Assembly (NCBI GenBank): GCA_027011725.1
Contig: JALUZQ010000187.1
Span: 1-7,285 of the forward strand
Length of the DNA stretch: 7,285 nt
Source of the DNA: Sulfurimonas sp.
GTDB taxonomy: Bacteria > Campylobacterota > Campylobacteria > Campylobacterales > Sulfurimonadaceae
Reading direction: 5' to 3'
The position numbers were made by a program, and so were the translations under genes. The notes below the pieces were generated by a model, which saw nothing but the letters and a program-made list of their open reading frames with translations, searched no databases and had not been told where the DNA came from. Within the stretch, counting starts at the first letter, position 1; the number at the start of each line of letters is the position of its first letter. Shown here piece by piece: positions 1-7,207 of the stretch.

Positions 1-1
1 T

Positions 2-310
2 GATATTGCAGAGCAGTTAAATCTCAACATAGAACTCTATAACTACACCAATGAACACCAAGAGAATAGAGAACAGGTAATAGAACACTTTAACAACCTC
101 TCAACCATTTTTTCTAAATCTATTAAAATATATAATGAACAGGAAAACCCTATTCGTCGCCTTAAAGAGAAAGAGAATTTTATACATATCTTACCTTTTA
201 CGAGAAAACTGATTCAAAGGCATATCTTTTCTCTCTTCTCAACAGATAGTGAAAAACTCTACTACAAGCTTGATGAGTATACACAGATATTTATTCCAGT
301 ACAGATTTAG
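2..310 (+). CDS. C-terminal part of an unidentified protein (5' end outside window)
   Basis: The frame starting at base 2 stays open for 102 codons and ends at the TAG at 308-310. It contains no in-frame ATG, so the start lies upstream of the window. The visible part is hydrophilic and charged, with a basic-acidic stretch (RRLKEKENF, about residues 59-67) and an aromatic-rich tail ending YTQIFIPVQI. It shows no membrane segment and no catalytic motif I can name. It lies 54 bases upstream of aroB on the same strand. From memory, Campylobacterota often carry a COG3400-type protein (nucleotide-binding, TrkA-like) between tgt and aroB, and this tail would fit. That identity is a guess from context. 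That the frame is coding is supported by its length, its composition and its tight spacing to aroB. Confidence 0.7.
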   Translation, partial: DIAEQLNLNIELYNYTNEHQENREQVIEHFNNLSTIFSKSIKIYNEQENPIRRLKEKENFIHILPFTRKLIQRHIFSLFSTDSEKLYYKLDEYTQIFIPVQI

Positions 311-364
311 CCATTTCTTAGCAATATTTAAGTATTATTTATCATATTAAATTTTGGATAGATA

Positions 365-1414
365 ATGCAGGTAAATATTCCCCTTAAAAAAGTCATAGAC
401 AACTCATACGATATAACCATAGACTCAATGCCGAAGATGCATTTTCATAAAAAAGTAGCCATTGTAACCAACCCAAAAGTTGCAGGACTGCATTTAGGGT
501 ATCTTCTCTCAAAGATCAGTGCAAAAGAGCTCTATATCATTACAGTTCCAGATGGTGAAGAGTATAAAAATCAAGATTCTATCGATACGATTATGGAGTC
601 ACTCTTTAATCACCGTTTTAACCGCAGTTCTCTGCTCATTGCGTTTGGCGGTGGTGTGATAGGTGATATGACAGGATTTGCTGCAAGTATCTATCAGAGG
701 GGGATTGATTTTATCCAAATCCCTACAACACTGCTCTCTCAGGTTGATGCAAGTGTTGGTGGAAAAACAGGTATGAATAATAAGTATGGAAAGAACCTTA
801 TAGGAGCATTTCATCAGCCGCAAGCCGTCTATATTGACCCCAATTTTTTAGAAACTCTGCCTCAAAGAGAGTTTGGTGCAGGTGTAGCTGAGATCATTAA
901 AATGGCAGTGACTTTTAACAAAGAATTCTTTGAATTTTTAGAAAAAGCAGATTTGGAAGATAAAGCACAACTGCAAGAGGCGATTAAACAGGCTGTAGAG
1001 ACAAAGGCTTCTGTTGTTGCACAAGATGAAAAAGAGAGAGGGCTTCGAGCTGCTTTAAACTATGGACACACTTTTGGACATGTCATAGAGAACCAAACGC
1101 AGTACAAGAGATATCTGCATGGTGAAGCGGTTGCCATTGGTATGGTTATGGCGAACAGACTCGCAGTTGCTTTGAATCTTATGAGTGAAGAGGAAGCACA
1201 ACGTGTAGAAAAACTGTTGCAAAAATACAACTTGCCGACGTCTTATGAAATAGATGATGTAGAAGAGTTCTATGAGACCTTCTATCTTGATAAAAAAAGT
1301 TCAGATGCCTCCATCACGTTTATCATTCCAGAGCATATAGGCGGAGTAAAAATAAGTGATGAAGTAGATAAATCAGTCATCATAGATGTATTAAAAACAT
1401 TTAAGGCTTCCTGA
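365..1414 (+). CDS. aroB: 3-dehydroquinate synthase
   Basis: AroB converts DAHP (3-deoxy-D-arabino-heptulosonate 7-phosphate) to 3-dehydroquinate, the second step of the shikimate pathway, in the cytoplasm with NAD and a divalent metal. The 349-residue protein has the usual family length. Visible motifs are DGEEYK (63-68), the glycine-rich NAD-binding stretch GGGVIGDMTGF (95-105), IPTTLLSQVDASVGGKTG (119-136) and KNLIGAFHQP (143-152). The metal ligands are expected at E176 (GAGVAEIIK), H235 (NYGHTFGH) and H252 (HGEAVAIGM). The 17-residue gap between the two histidines matches the E. coli enzyme as I remember it. All core residues look intact. The start is supported by the N-terminus reaching the first beta strand and by a weak GGATAG sequence about 7 bases upstream. 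The 54-base AT-rich gap before it could hold a promoter, but I see no convincing -35/-10 pair. Its stop overlaps the next start as TGATG. Confidence 0.97.
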   Translation: MQVNIPLKKVIDNSYDITIDSMPKMHFHKKVAIVTNPKVAGLHLGYLLSKISAKELYIITVPDGEEYKNQDSIDTIMESLFNHRFNRSSLLIAFGGGVIGDMTGFAASIYQRGIDFIQIPTTLLSQVDASVGGKTGMNNKYGKNLIGAFHQPQAVYIDPNFLETLPQREFGAGVAEIIKMAVTFNKEFFEFLEKADLEDKAQLQEAIKQAVETKASVVAQDEKERGLRAALNYGHTFGHVIENQTQYKRYLHGEAVAIGMVMANRLAVALNLMSEEEAQRVEKLLQKYNLPTSYEIDDVEEFYETFYLDKKSSDASITFIIPEHIGGVKISDEVDKSVIIDVLKTFKAS

Positions 1415-3093
1415 TGTCTTTGAAATCACTCCTTTTGTTTGGCTTGTTTTTACAAGTTCTTTATGGTGCGCCATTTGACATACTTAGCACTGCTTCGGTA
1501 GAAAGCAATGCCAGTAAAGAGATGAATTTGACACAGGCTGATCTTGATGCACAAAAGTTAAAAGAGGCGCTTGCTATCAATGCAAAAATTCAGGAGTATA
1601 AAAAACAACTGCAAAATTTAAAAACGCAGATCTCTGATGAAAATATGTGGATAAAGAGCTATGCCTCATATTTAACTGCAATGGATGTGAAAAATAATCT
1701 TGAAAAAATAAAAGCTCGCATTAAATATCTCAAAAGGCATGCTAAAACTGACAGCGACAAGTCTGAACTGAGTGCACTCATAGATAAACAGAAGATCCTC
1801 GCATCGCAGATCAATAATCTCAAAGGCGATTTCGCTCTTGCACCATTTTCTGAACTTATCACTCCACCCAGTATCGATAAAATCCCTGAAATTACAAACC
1901 CTTTTGATATTTTGACAGGAATCTCTTTAATAAAAACCTTTGACTCCAATTTTGAAGAGTATAAGAAAAAGAGAGAAGCACTTATTAATCTTATACAAAT
2001 ACTTCAAACGCAGCTAAGAGTCTACAAACATCTTGAGAGTATTGATAAAGAACACGACTATAAAGATATTATAGCGAAGCAAAAAATGCAGCTTGAGATG
2101 TTTAAAAGAGCGCTTGATACTATGAATGTGACGATGGATGTGTATCAAAAACGTCTCGATGTTGCCGAAGTGAACATTAATAAAAGTATAAAAAGACAGG
2201 TCTATGGGCTTGCAAAGATCGGGGCTATCATACTCTTTATATTTCTTGTCTTTTTCCTGCTCAAACTTATGGTTAAAAAGTATATCACTGACAATGAACG
2301 CTTCTATATGGCAAACAAAATCATCACTTTTACCAACTTTACCATCATTATTTTGGTGCTCTTTTTTAACTATATTGAAAATGCAAGCTATATCGTTACC
2401 ATTTTAGGGTTTGCATCTGCGGGTATCGCCATTGCGATGAAAGACTGGTTTATGAGTCTTTTAGGCTGGCTTGTCATAGTCTTTGGCGGGAGTATTCATG
2501 TGGGTGATAGAATCCGTGTTGACTTGGATGGTATGAAGTATGTCGGGGATGTTTTAGACATTTCACTCTTGCGTATCACTATTTTAGAAGATATTACACT
2601 CACCTCTATTATGCAAAACCGTCGTGCGGGGAGGATTATATTTATTCCAAACAACTATGTCTTTACAAAGATGATAGCGAACTATACGCATAACTCTCTT
2701 AAAACGGTTTGGGATGGCATAAAAATTACCATTACATTTGACTCAAATCATAAAAAAGCGATGCATTTGGTCAAAGAGATTACGAAAAAGTACTCAAAAG
2801 GTTACACGGACATCACAAGAAAACAGCTGAATAAACTGCGTCAGAATTATAGTTTGAAAAATACAAATGTTGAACCGAGAATTTACTCTTTTATAGAGTC
2901 AAACGGGCTTGACATTGAGGCATGGTATCTTACAAATGCTTATGGCACTTTAACGTTGCGTAGTGTAATCTCTGCTGAAATAGTAGATGCTTTTAATGCA
3001 GAAGATGATATAACAATAGCATACCCAACACAAAAACTAAATGTCTCTATGCATAATGAAGATGCAATAGAACATAATCACGAGCTTGTATAA
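1414..3093 (+). CDS. MscS-family mechanosensitive ion channel with long periplasmic coiled-coil domain
   Basis: This inner-membrane protein probably opens under membrane tension to release solutes during hypo-osmotic shock. It has 559 residues, about twice the length of E. coli MscS. Residues 1-19 form a likely signal peptide (hydrophobic LLLFGLFLQVLYGA). Residues about 37-135 and 180-260 are charged and helical, rich in K, E, Q and L, and probably form periplasmic coiled coils. Membrane segments lie near 266-287, 303-320 and 325-345. The last is the small-residue pore helix (GFASAGIAIAMKD), followed by LLGWLVIVFGG and the MscS beta domain (HVGDRIRVD, 362-370; IIFIPNNYVF, 408-417). The C-terminal alpha/beta vestibule domain extends to about 545. 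The ATG shares one base with the aroB stop, and an AAGG sits upstream at 1403-1406. The family is clear. Which subtype (MscK-, YbdG- or YnaI-like) is not decidable here. Confidence 0.92.
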   Translation: MSLKSLLLFGLFLQVLYGAPFDILSTASVESNASKEMNLTQADLDAQKLKEALAINAKIQEYKKQLQNLKTQISDENMWIKSYASYLTAMDVKNNLEKIKARIKYLKRHAKTDSDKSELSALIDKQKILASQINNLKGDFALAPFSELITPPSIDKIPEITNPFDILTGISLIKTFDSNFEEYKKKREALINLIQILQTQLRVYKHLESIDKEHDYKDIIAKQKMQLEMFKRALDTMNVTMDVYQKRLDVAEVNINKSIKRQVYGLAKIGAIILFIFLVFFLLKLMVKKYITDNERFYMANKIITFTNFTIIILVLFFNYIENASYIVTILGFASAGIAIAMKDWFMSLLGWLVIVFGGSIHVGDRIRVDLDGMKYVGDVLDISLLRITILEDITLTSIMQNRRAGRIIFIPNNYVFTKMIANYTHNSLKTVWDGIKITITFDSNHKKAMHLVKEITKKYSKGYTDITRKQLNKLRQNYSLKNTNVEPRIYSFIESNGLDIEAWYLTNAYGTLTLRSVISAEIVDAFNAEDDITIAYPTQKLNVSMHNEDAIEHNHELV

Positions 3094-4343
3094 TGAAGAA
3101 AAAAGTTTACTTTAAAACCTTTGGTTGTCGCACAAACCTCTATGATTCTCAAGTTATGATGAGCTCTTTACAAGAGTATGAAATAACAGAGAATGAAGAT
3201 GAAGCAGATGCAATAGTCATCAACTCCTGTACCGTTACAAATGGTGCAGATACCCATGTACGCTCATATATTTCCCACGTTGAGAAACATAATAGTAAAG
3301 CTAAACTCTTTTTAACGGGTTGTGGAGCGCATACAAAAGGGGAGTCACTTCTTAAAGAAAATCGTATTCACGGTGTGTTTGGTCAGAGCGAAAAACAAAA
3401 AATAGATAAACTCCTTAAAAAAGAGCAGCCTTTTTATGAGCCGGGAGATCTTAATCACATAGATGATATGGTGGTTGATGAGTTTGTCGGTAAGAGCAGG
3501 GCGTTCATAAAGATTCAAGAGGGGTGTAATTTTCGCTGTTCGTATTGCATCATTCCCTATGTTCGTGGGGATGCCAGAAGTATGGATGAGACGCGAATTT
3601 TAGAGCAGATACGCAGACTTGCAAGTAACGGTTTTGGAGAGTTCATTCTCACCGGTACAAATGTCGGCTCTTATGGGCAAGATACAAAGACATCTCTTGC
3701 TAAACTGATGAAACGGATGTCACAGATTCGAGGAGTTCGAAGGATACGTCTTGGAAGTGTTGAACCGATTCAGATCAGTGATGAATTTAAAGAGATCTTG
3801 GATGAACCTTGGATGGAGAAGCATATGCACATCGCACTGCAGCATACTTCTCCAAAAATGCTCAAACTGATGAATAGACGTAATGTCTATAAGCAAGACA
3901 GAGAACTTTTTGAGTTTTTAGCAGACAAAGGCTATGCAATAGGGACTGATTTTATTACAGGACACCCTGGAGAGAGTGAAGAGCTGTGGAGAGAAGCGAT
4001 GCTAAACGCAGCAGAGTTGCCTTTAACACACATCCATGCCTTTACCTACTCAAAACGTGATGGAACACCCTCAGCTACCATGAAGCCTGAAGTAAATGGC
4101 AGGGTTGCAAAAGAGCGTCTCCATGAATTGCAAGATTTAATAGATGCAAAAAATCTTGCCTTTAGAGAGAAGTTTAGAGGAGAACTTGATGTGCTCATTG
4201 AGTCCTATAAAGAGGGTGCTTATCATGGACTTGACCAACACTTTAACAAAATAGTGGTGGAGTCCGATGAAGATCTACTTGGAAATTGGATCACGATCAA
4301 TGATTATGAGGTAAAAAAGGAGTATAACTATGCTAGAGTCTAA
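3093..4343 (+). CDS. mtaB: tRNA (N6-L-threonylcarbamoyladenosine(37)-C2)-methylthiotransferase MtaB
   Basis: This is a radical-SAM methylthiotransferase. MtaB converts t6A at position 37 of ANN-decoding tRNAs to ms2t6A using two 4Fe-4S clusters and SAM. The N-terminal domain carries the three auxiliary-cluster cysteines C12 (TFGCRTN), C46 (INSCTVT) and C77 (LTGCGAH). The radical-SAM CxxxCxxC motif is C145, C149 and C152 (EGCNFRCSYC). Other family motifs are LTGTNVGSYG (186-195), GSVEP (221-225), LQHTSPKMLKLMNR (249-262), TDFITGHPGE (285-294) and TYSKRDGTPSATM (318-330). A short TRAM-like domain covers about 363-403. At 416 residues it is of normal length. RimO and MiaB are the alternatives. 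The NVGSYG stretch and the chain length favour MtaB, but the tRNA substrate is inferred. Its ATG overlaps the upstream TAA by one base with little Shine-Dalgarno sequence, suggesting coupled translation. Its last 14 bases overlap the next gene. Confidence 0.9.
   Translation: MKKKVYFKTFGCRTNLYDSQVMMSSLQEYEITENEDEADAIVINSCTVTNGADTHVRSYISHVEKHNSKAKLFLTGCGAHTKGESLLKENRIHGVFGQSEKQKIDKLLKKEQPFYEPGDLNHIDDMVVDEFVGKSRAFIKIQEGCNFRCSYCIIPYVRGDARSMDETRILEQIRRLASNGFGEFILTGTNVGSYGQDTKTSLAKLMKRMSQIRGVRRIRLGSVEPIQISDEFKEILDEPWMEKHMHIALQHTSPKMLKLMNRRNVYKQDRELFEFLADKGYAIGTDFITGHPGESEELWREAMLNAAELPLTHIHAFTYSKRDGTPSATMKPEVNGRVAKERLHELQDLIDAKNLAFREKFRGELDVLIESYKEGAYHGLDQHFNKIVVESDEDLLGNWITINDYEVKKEYNYARV
4316..4322 (+). 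promoter_or_regulatory. Strong ribosome binding site inside the end of mtaB
   Basis: AAAGGAG lies 7 bases before the ATG at 4330, entirely within the mtaB reading frame. It fixes the start of the FtsH-like gene and shows that this gene can be translated independently despite the 14-base overlap. It is the best Shine-Dalgarno match among the five operon genes. Confidence 0.75.
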
Positions 4344-5991
4344 AACAAATCGTATAGCTCTTTTCGTTTCCGCATTTATTATCATTGCACTTGTACTTTT
4401 TGCAATTTTGAGAGACAATTCACAGGCTATTTCTTTGGCTCAAGCACAAGAGTTGCTTCAAAGCAGAAGTGTTAAAAAAGTTGTTGTTACAAAAAAATAT
4501 GTCTTTTTAAAGACAGATACAGGCTACTATAAAATCCCATCTTCTCAAGTCACACCTAAGATGTTCATAAACTATAAAGTAGAAGTGGGAACTGAAGCAA
4601 ATATTTTGATATATATTCTTTTCTTTGTTCTCTTTTTAGGGCTAGGTTCACTTCTTTTTCGTTATTTGCAAAAGAGAGACTTTAAACTTTTTGAGAGCGT
4701 TGAGAGTGAACAAGCAGGCTCATCTTCTGCGGGTACTGCTCTTCCTGGTGAGTCATCTGTTATTGAAGCCATTAAAAGTGATGTTAGTTTCGCAGACATT
4801 GGTGGGATCAGTGATGTTAAGATGGAGCTTGAAGAGATCATAGATTTTATGAAAAACCCTAAGCGTTACAAAAGTTTTGGTGCTCGATTGCCAAAGGGTG
4901 TGTTACTAGTGGGTCCTCCCGGTGTTGGAAAAACGATGATAGCAAAAGCAGTGGCACACGAAGCAGAGGTGCCTTTTTACTACCAAAGTGGAGCATCATT
5001 TGTACAGATATATGTAGGAATGGGTGCAAAACGTGTCCATGAACTTTTTAAAGCTGCAAAGAAAAATGCACCCTCTATCATCTTTATAGATGAGATAGAT
5101 GCTGTGGGCAAAAAACGTGATGGCAATAGGAATGATGAGCGTGAAGCAACACTCAATCAACTCCTAACTGAGATGGATGGTTTTGAAGGCTCAAGTGGTG
5201 TCATAGTCGTTGCCGCTACAAATAAGATCGATGTACTTGACTCAGCACTTTTGCGTGCAGGACGCTTTGACAGACGAATATTTGTAGAGCTTCCTACCAA
5301 AAAAGAGCGTGAGGCGATTTTGTCTAAATACCTTGAAAAAGTACCGCATGAGTTAGATGTAAAAGTTGTGGCAAATATGACAGTAGGTTTCAATGGTGCC
5401 TCTTTGGCAGCGCTTGTTAATGAAGCAGCACTTTTAGCACTACGCCAAAATGATTTTCATGTCACTTTGGAGCATTTCTATCAGGTTAAAGACAAAGTAA
5501 TGTTTGGAAAGAAAAAGCTACAGATGCTCAGTGAAAAGCAAAAAGCTTTCCGTGTGACCTATCAAGCAGGGAAAGTGCTTGTTGCAACCTACTATGACCT
5601 ACCGTTTGAGAAGTTGATGCTCTCAAATGAGAAGCTTACACCGCAAACTGATGAGCCATACATCAAGCAGGAGTTAGAGTCACGTGTACGTATGCTACTC
5701 TCAGGTATGGCATCGTGTGACATCAAGTACTCTGAACACTCTAACAATGCCAAAGAGGACTTAAAACAGGCAAAAGAGATCGTTGAAAAAATGTGTAACG
5801 ACTATGGCATGGCATCATCATTTTTACCGGATACAAAAGAGCAAGGGTTGATACTTGAGCGTCTTTATGGTGAAACAAAAGACTTACTCCTCTCTATGCA
5901 AGAGATAGTGAACAAAATAGAAGCTGTACTCTATGAGCGAGAGAGTATTTCTAAAAATGAGGTCAAAAGTTATTTAGATGCAGTTCTTTAG
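4330..5991 (+). CDS. FtsH-like membrane AAA+ ATPase with degenerate protease zinc site
   Basis: The architecture is that of the membrane protease FtsH: membrane segment 1 (about 9-27), a short periplasmic domain, membrane segment 2 (about 91-110), an AAA+ module and a C-terminal M41 peptidase-like domain. The ATPase looks functional. It has Walker A GPPGVGKT (195-202), the pore loop FVQIYVG (224-230), Walker B IIFIDEID (250-257) and a second region of homology ending [10 protein letters not shown] with arginine fingers R312 and R315. Where FtsH has HEAGH, this protein has YQAGK (411-415), so both zinc-binding histidines and the catalytic glutamate are gone. D477 (AKEDLKQA) aligns with the third zinc ligand. 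At 553 residues it is shorter than typical FtsH (about 640). It is therefore probably an ATP-driven unfoldase, chaperone or partner subunit and not a protease, like the plant FtsHi proteins. From memory, Campylobacter and Helicobacter carry a similar paralogue in this position (Cj1005c, 'membrane bound ATPase'). Confidence 0.9.
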   Translation: MLESKTNRIALFVSAFIIIALVLFAILRDNSQAISLAQAQELLQSRSVKKVVVTKKYVFLKTDTGYYKIPSSQVTPKMFINYKVEVGTEANILIYILFFVLFLGLGSLLFRYLQKRDFKLFESVESEQAGSSSAGTALPGESSVIEAIKSDVSFADIGGISDVKMELEEIIDFMKNPKRYKSFGARLPKGVLLVGPPGVGKTMIAKAVAHEAEVPFYYQSGASFVQIYVGMGAKRVHELFKAAKKNAPSIIFIDEIDAVGKKRDGNRNDEREATLNQLLTEMDGFEGSSGVIVVAATNKIDVLDSALLRAGRFDRRIFVELPTKKEREAILSKYLEKVPHELDVKVVANMTVGFNGASLAALVNEAALLALRQNDFHVTLEHFYQVKDKVMFGKKKLQMLSEKQKAFRVTYQAGKVLVATYYDLPFEKLMLSNEKLTPQTDEPYIKQELESRVRMLLSGMASCDIKYSEHSNNAKEDLKQAKEIVEKMCNDYGMASSFLPDTKEQGLILERLYGETKDLLLSMQEIVNKIEAVLYERESISKNEVKSYLDAVL

Positions 5992-6499
5992 CGGTTTTTC
6001 TCTTCAAAACGATGAAAAATTCTTTCGTAAATTTATAAAAGAGAGTGATTTTTGTGTTTGTGGCTTTAGCTATGGAGCGATTAAAGCTTTTGAATATACG
6101 CAACAGCTTTTAAATGAGGGCAAAAGGGTAGATACCCTACAACTCATCTCTCCTTCGTTTTTTCAAAGTAGAGATGTGAAGTTTAAGCGTTTGCAGACGA
6201 TGTCATTTAAACGCAGTGCGGATGCCTACATTGAACAGTTCATTGCTTCTTGTTTTTTACCTTATGATGTCGGTGATGTTGAGCTGGTAGAGGGAAGTAT
6301 GGAAGAACTGAATGAGTTGCTAAATTATGTATGGGATAAAAATGCTCTTAAAGAGTTAGTATCAAAGGGTGTGGTGATAGAAGTCTATCTTGGTGGTGAG
6401 GACAGGATTATAGATGTAAACGCAGCGAGAGAGTTCTTTTTAGAGCTGGCAACTGTGACCTACATAAAAGAAGCAAATCACTTTTTGCAACTTATCTGA
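5978..6499 (+). CDS. bioV: BioV-like pimeloyl-ACP methyl ester esterase (small alpha/beta hydrolase)
   Basis: This is a compact 173-residue alpha/beta hydrolase. BioV, described in Helicobacter, does the job of BioH. It removes the methyl group from pimeloyl-ACP methyl ester, ending the BioC-started route to the biotin precursor. A Ser-Asp-His triad can be placed: S31 in the nucleophile elbow GFSYG (29-33), D142 in GGEDRIID and H168 in EANHFL. The protein is much shorter than BioH (about 255 residues). It lacks the usual N-terminal strands and oxyanion HGW/HGF segment, starting directly at FFSGFSLQ, which resembles BioV as I recall it. The start lies 14 bases inside the upstream gene. GAGG at 5959-5962 is 15 bases away, so translation is probably coupled. 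No other biotin gene is present in the window. The hydrolase fold is secure; the BioV assignment rests on size, start region, triad and lineage. Confidence 0.75.
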   Translation: MQFFSGFSLQNDEKFFRKFIKESDFCVCGFSYGAIKAFEYTQQLLNEGKRVDTLQLISPSFFQSRDVKFKRLQTMSFKRSADAYIEQFIASCFLPYDVGDVELVEGSMEELNELLNYVWDKNALKELVSKGVVIEVYLGGEDRIIDVNAAREFFLELATVTYIKEANHFLQLI

Positions 6500-6508
6500 C
6501 GTTTTCCC

Positions 6509-6583
6509 GTATATAAATATGTACAATTCCGAGGACAAATCCTCCCTCTGGTCTGAGCCTCTACATTTTACATATTTATATAC
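6509..6583. repeat. 15-bp perfect inverted repeat enclosing a small hairpin
   Basis: Bases 6509-6523 (gtatataaatatgta) are the exact reverse complement of 6569-6583. After one C/T mismatch the pairing continues for 3 bp (6525-6527 with 6565-6567). Inside the loop, 6531-6535 (gagga) pairs with 6540-6544 (tcctc) around a CAAA tetraloop. A weaker CTC/GAG pairing (6546-6548 with 6555-6557) is also possible. The loop is distinctly richer in G and C than its flanks. CCTC occurs three times (6541, 6545, 6558), so GAGG at 6531-6534 has alternative partners. The element starts 10 bases after the bioV-like stop and ends 62 bases before mogA. No T-run follows, so it is not a classical intrinsic terminator. 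It could be a transcript 3'-end structure, a cis-regulatory RNA of mogA or a dispersed palindromic repeat. I recognise no known riboswitch class. Confidence 0.7.
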
Positions 6584-6645
6584 TACATGACTGATATAAG
6601 TATATTTACAAAAAATTTAAAATAAGAACTAAAAGGAATGAGACG
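6584..6645 (+). promoter_or_regulatory. mogA leader: candidate promoter and ribosome binding site
   Basis: This AT-rich stretch between the inverted repeat and the mogA ATG contains two hexamers that could act as a -10 box: TATAAG at 6595-6600 and TAAAAT at 6618-6623. Campylobacterota sigma-70 promoters usually lack a clear -35 box, so the choice cannot be made by eye. AAGGA at 6633-6637, 8 bases before the ATG at 6646, is a good Shine-Dalgarno match and supports that start. An own promoter for mogA is inferred from the 146-base gap after the tightly packed operon. Confidence 0.4.
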
Positions 6646-7179
6646 ATGAGTGAAATAAAAATAGGCGTAATTACAGCAAGTGATAGAGCAAGTAAAGGTA
6701 TCTACGAAGATATAAGCGGTGTTGCAATTCAAGATACTATGAAAGATTACCTAAAAAGTGATTTTGAGATAGTTTACAGATGTATCCCTGATGAACAAGA
6801 GCAAATAGAAGCAACTATGAAAGAGTTGTGTGATGAGGCTGGATGTTGTTTAGTGGTCACAACAGGTGGAACAGGGCCGGCACTTCGTGATGTGACGCCT
6901 GAGGCTACTGAAAATGTGTGTCAAAAGATGATGCCGGGCTTTGGTGAACTTATGCGTCAAGTGAGTCTGCAGTATGTGCCAACAGCAATTCTTTCACGTC
7001 AAACAGCGGGAATACGAGGAAAATCTCTTATAATTAACCTTCCAGGAAAACCAAAGTCCATTCGTGAATGTCTTGATGCAGTGTTTCCTGCTGTTCCTTA
7101 CTGTATAGATTTGATTGAAGGTCCATTTATCGAAACAAATGAGGATGTTATAAAGGCATTTCGTCCAAAAGCTAAATAG
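6646..7179 (+). CDS. mogA: Molybdopterin adenylyltransferase MogA
   Basis: MogA activates molybdopterin with ATP to give adenylyl-molybdopterin, ready for molybdate insertion by MoeA, in the cytoplasm. The 177-residue protein is a single MoCF-binding domain, as in other MogA proteins. Visible motifs are GVITASDRASKG (7-18) with YEDISG (20-25), VTTGGTGPALRDVTPEAT (71-88) and NLPGKPKSIRECL (131-143). D49 and D82 fall at the numbers I recall for the functionally important aspartates of E. coli MogA. It is longer and better matched to MogA than to MoaB, which shares the fold. MoeA is not in the window. The product implies molybdoenzymes in this organism, for example nitrate reductase or formate dehydrogenase, which is inference. 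The start has a good Shine-Dalgarno sequence. The gene ends 16 bases short of the convergent exodeoxyribonuclease III gene. Confidence 0.94.
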   Translation: MSEIKIGVITASDRASKGIYEDISGVAIQDTMKDYLKSDFEIVYRCIPDEQEQIEATMKELCDEAGCCLVVTTGGTGPALRDVTPEATENVCQKMMPGFGELMRQVSLQYVPTAILSRQTAGIRGKSLIINLPGKPKSIRECLDAVFPAVPYCIDLIEGPFIETNEDVIKAFRPKAK

Positions 7180-7207
7180 ATTACTATATAAAATACTATA
7201 TAGTAAT
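7180..7207. terminator. AT-rich palindrome between convergent mogA and xth (possible bidirectional terminator)
   Basis: Bases 7180-7189 (attactatat) are the exact reverse complement of 7198-7207, with an 8-base loop. The palindrome begins right after the mogA stop and overlaps the stop codon of the facing gene. The position between two convergent 3' ends fits a shared terminator. The stem has only one G-C pair and no strong T-run follows on either strand, so as an intrinsic terminator it would be weak. Confidence 0.45.

Noticed and set aside
1292..1298. Seven-A run inside aroB, considered as a phase-variable tract.
   Set aside because: It encodes a normal Lys-Lys pair in frame, the tract is below the usual length for slippage, and aroB is a housekeeping gene.
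1659..1949. Minus-strand open frame of 96 codons inside the mscS-like gene, with similar ones at 599-823 and 5157-5393.
   Set aside because: These are antisense shadows of well-supported genes, with no family motifs and no ribosome binding context.
4488..4500. A run of seven A with the pattern A AAA AAA in the FtsH-like frame, a possible slippery site for -1 frameshifting or phase variation.
   Set aside because: The run is short, the gene is intact, and I see no downstream stimulatory structure or useful alternative frame. Such runs are expected in AT-rich coding DNA.
6509..6583. A known riboswitch or ribozyme (Moco RNA, guanidine-II, preQ1, TPP, hammerhead) upstream of mogA.
   Set aside because: I compared the loop sequences with the conserved cores as I remember them and none fits. 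The inverted repeat is kept as an unassigned element.
6638..6649. Tiny upstream frame ATG AGA CGA TGA overlapping the mogA start.
   Set aside because: It has only three codons and lies directly after the mogA Shine-Dalgarno sequence with improper spacing. It is most likely chance.
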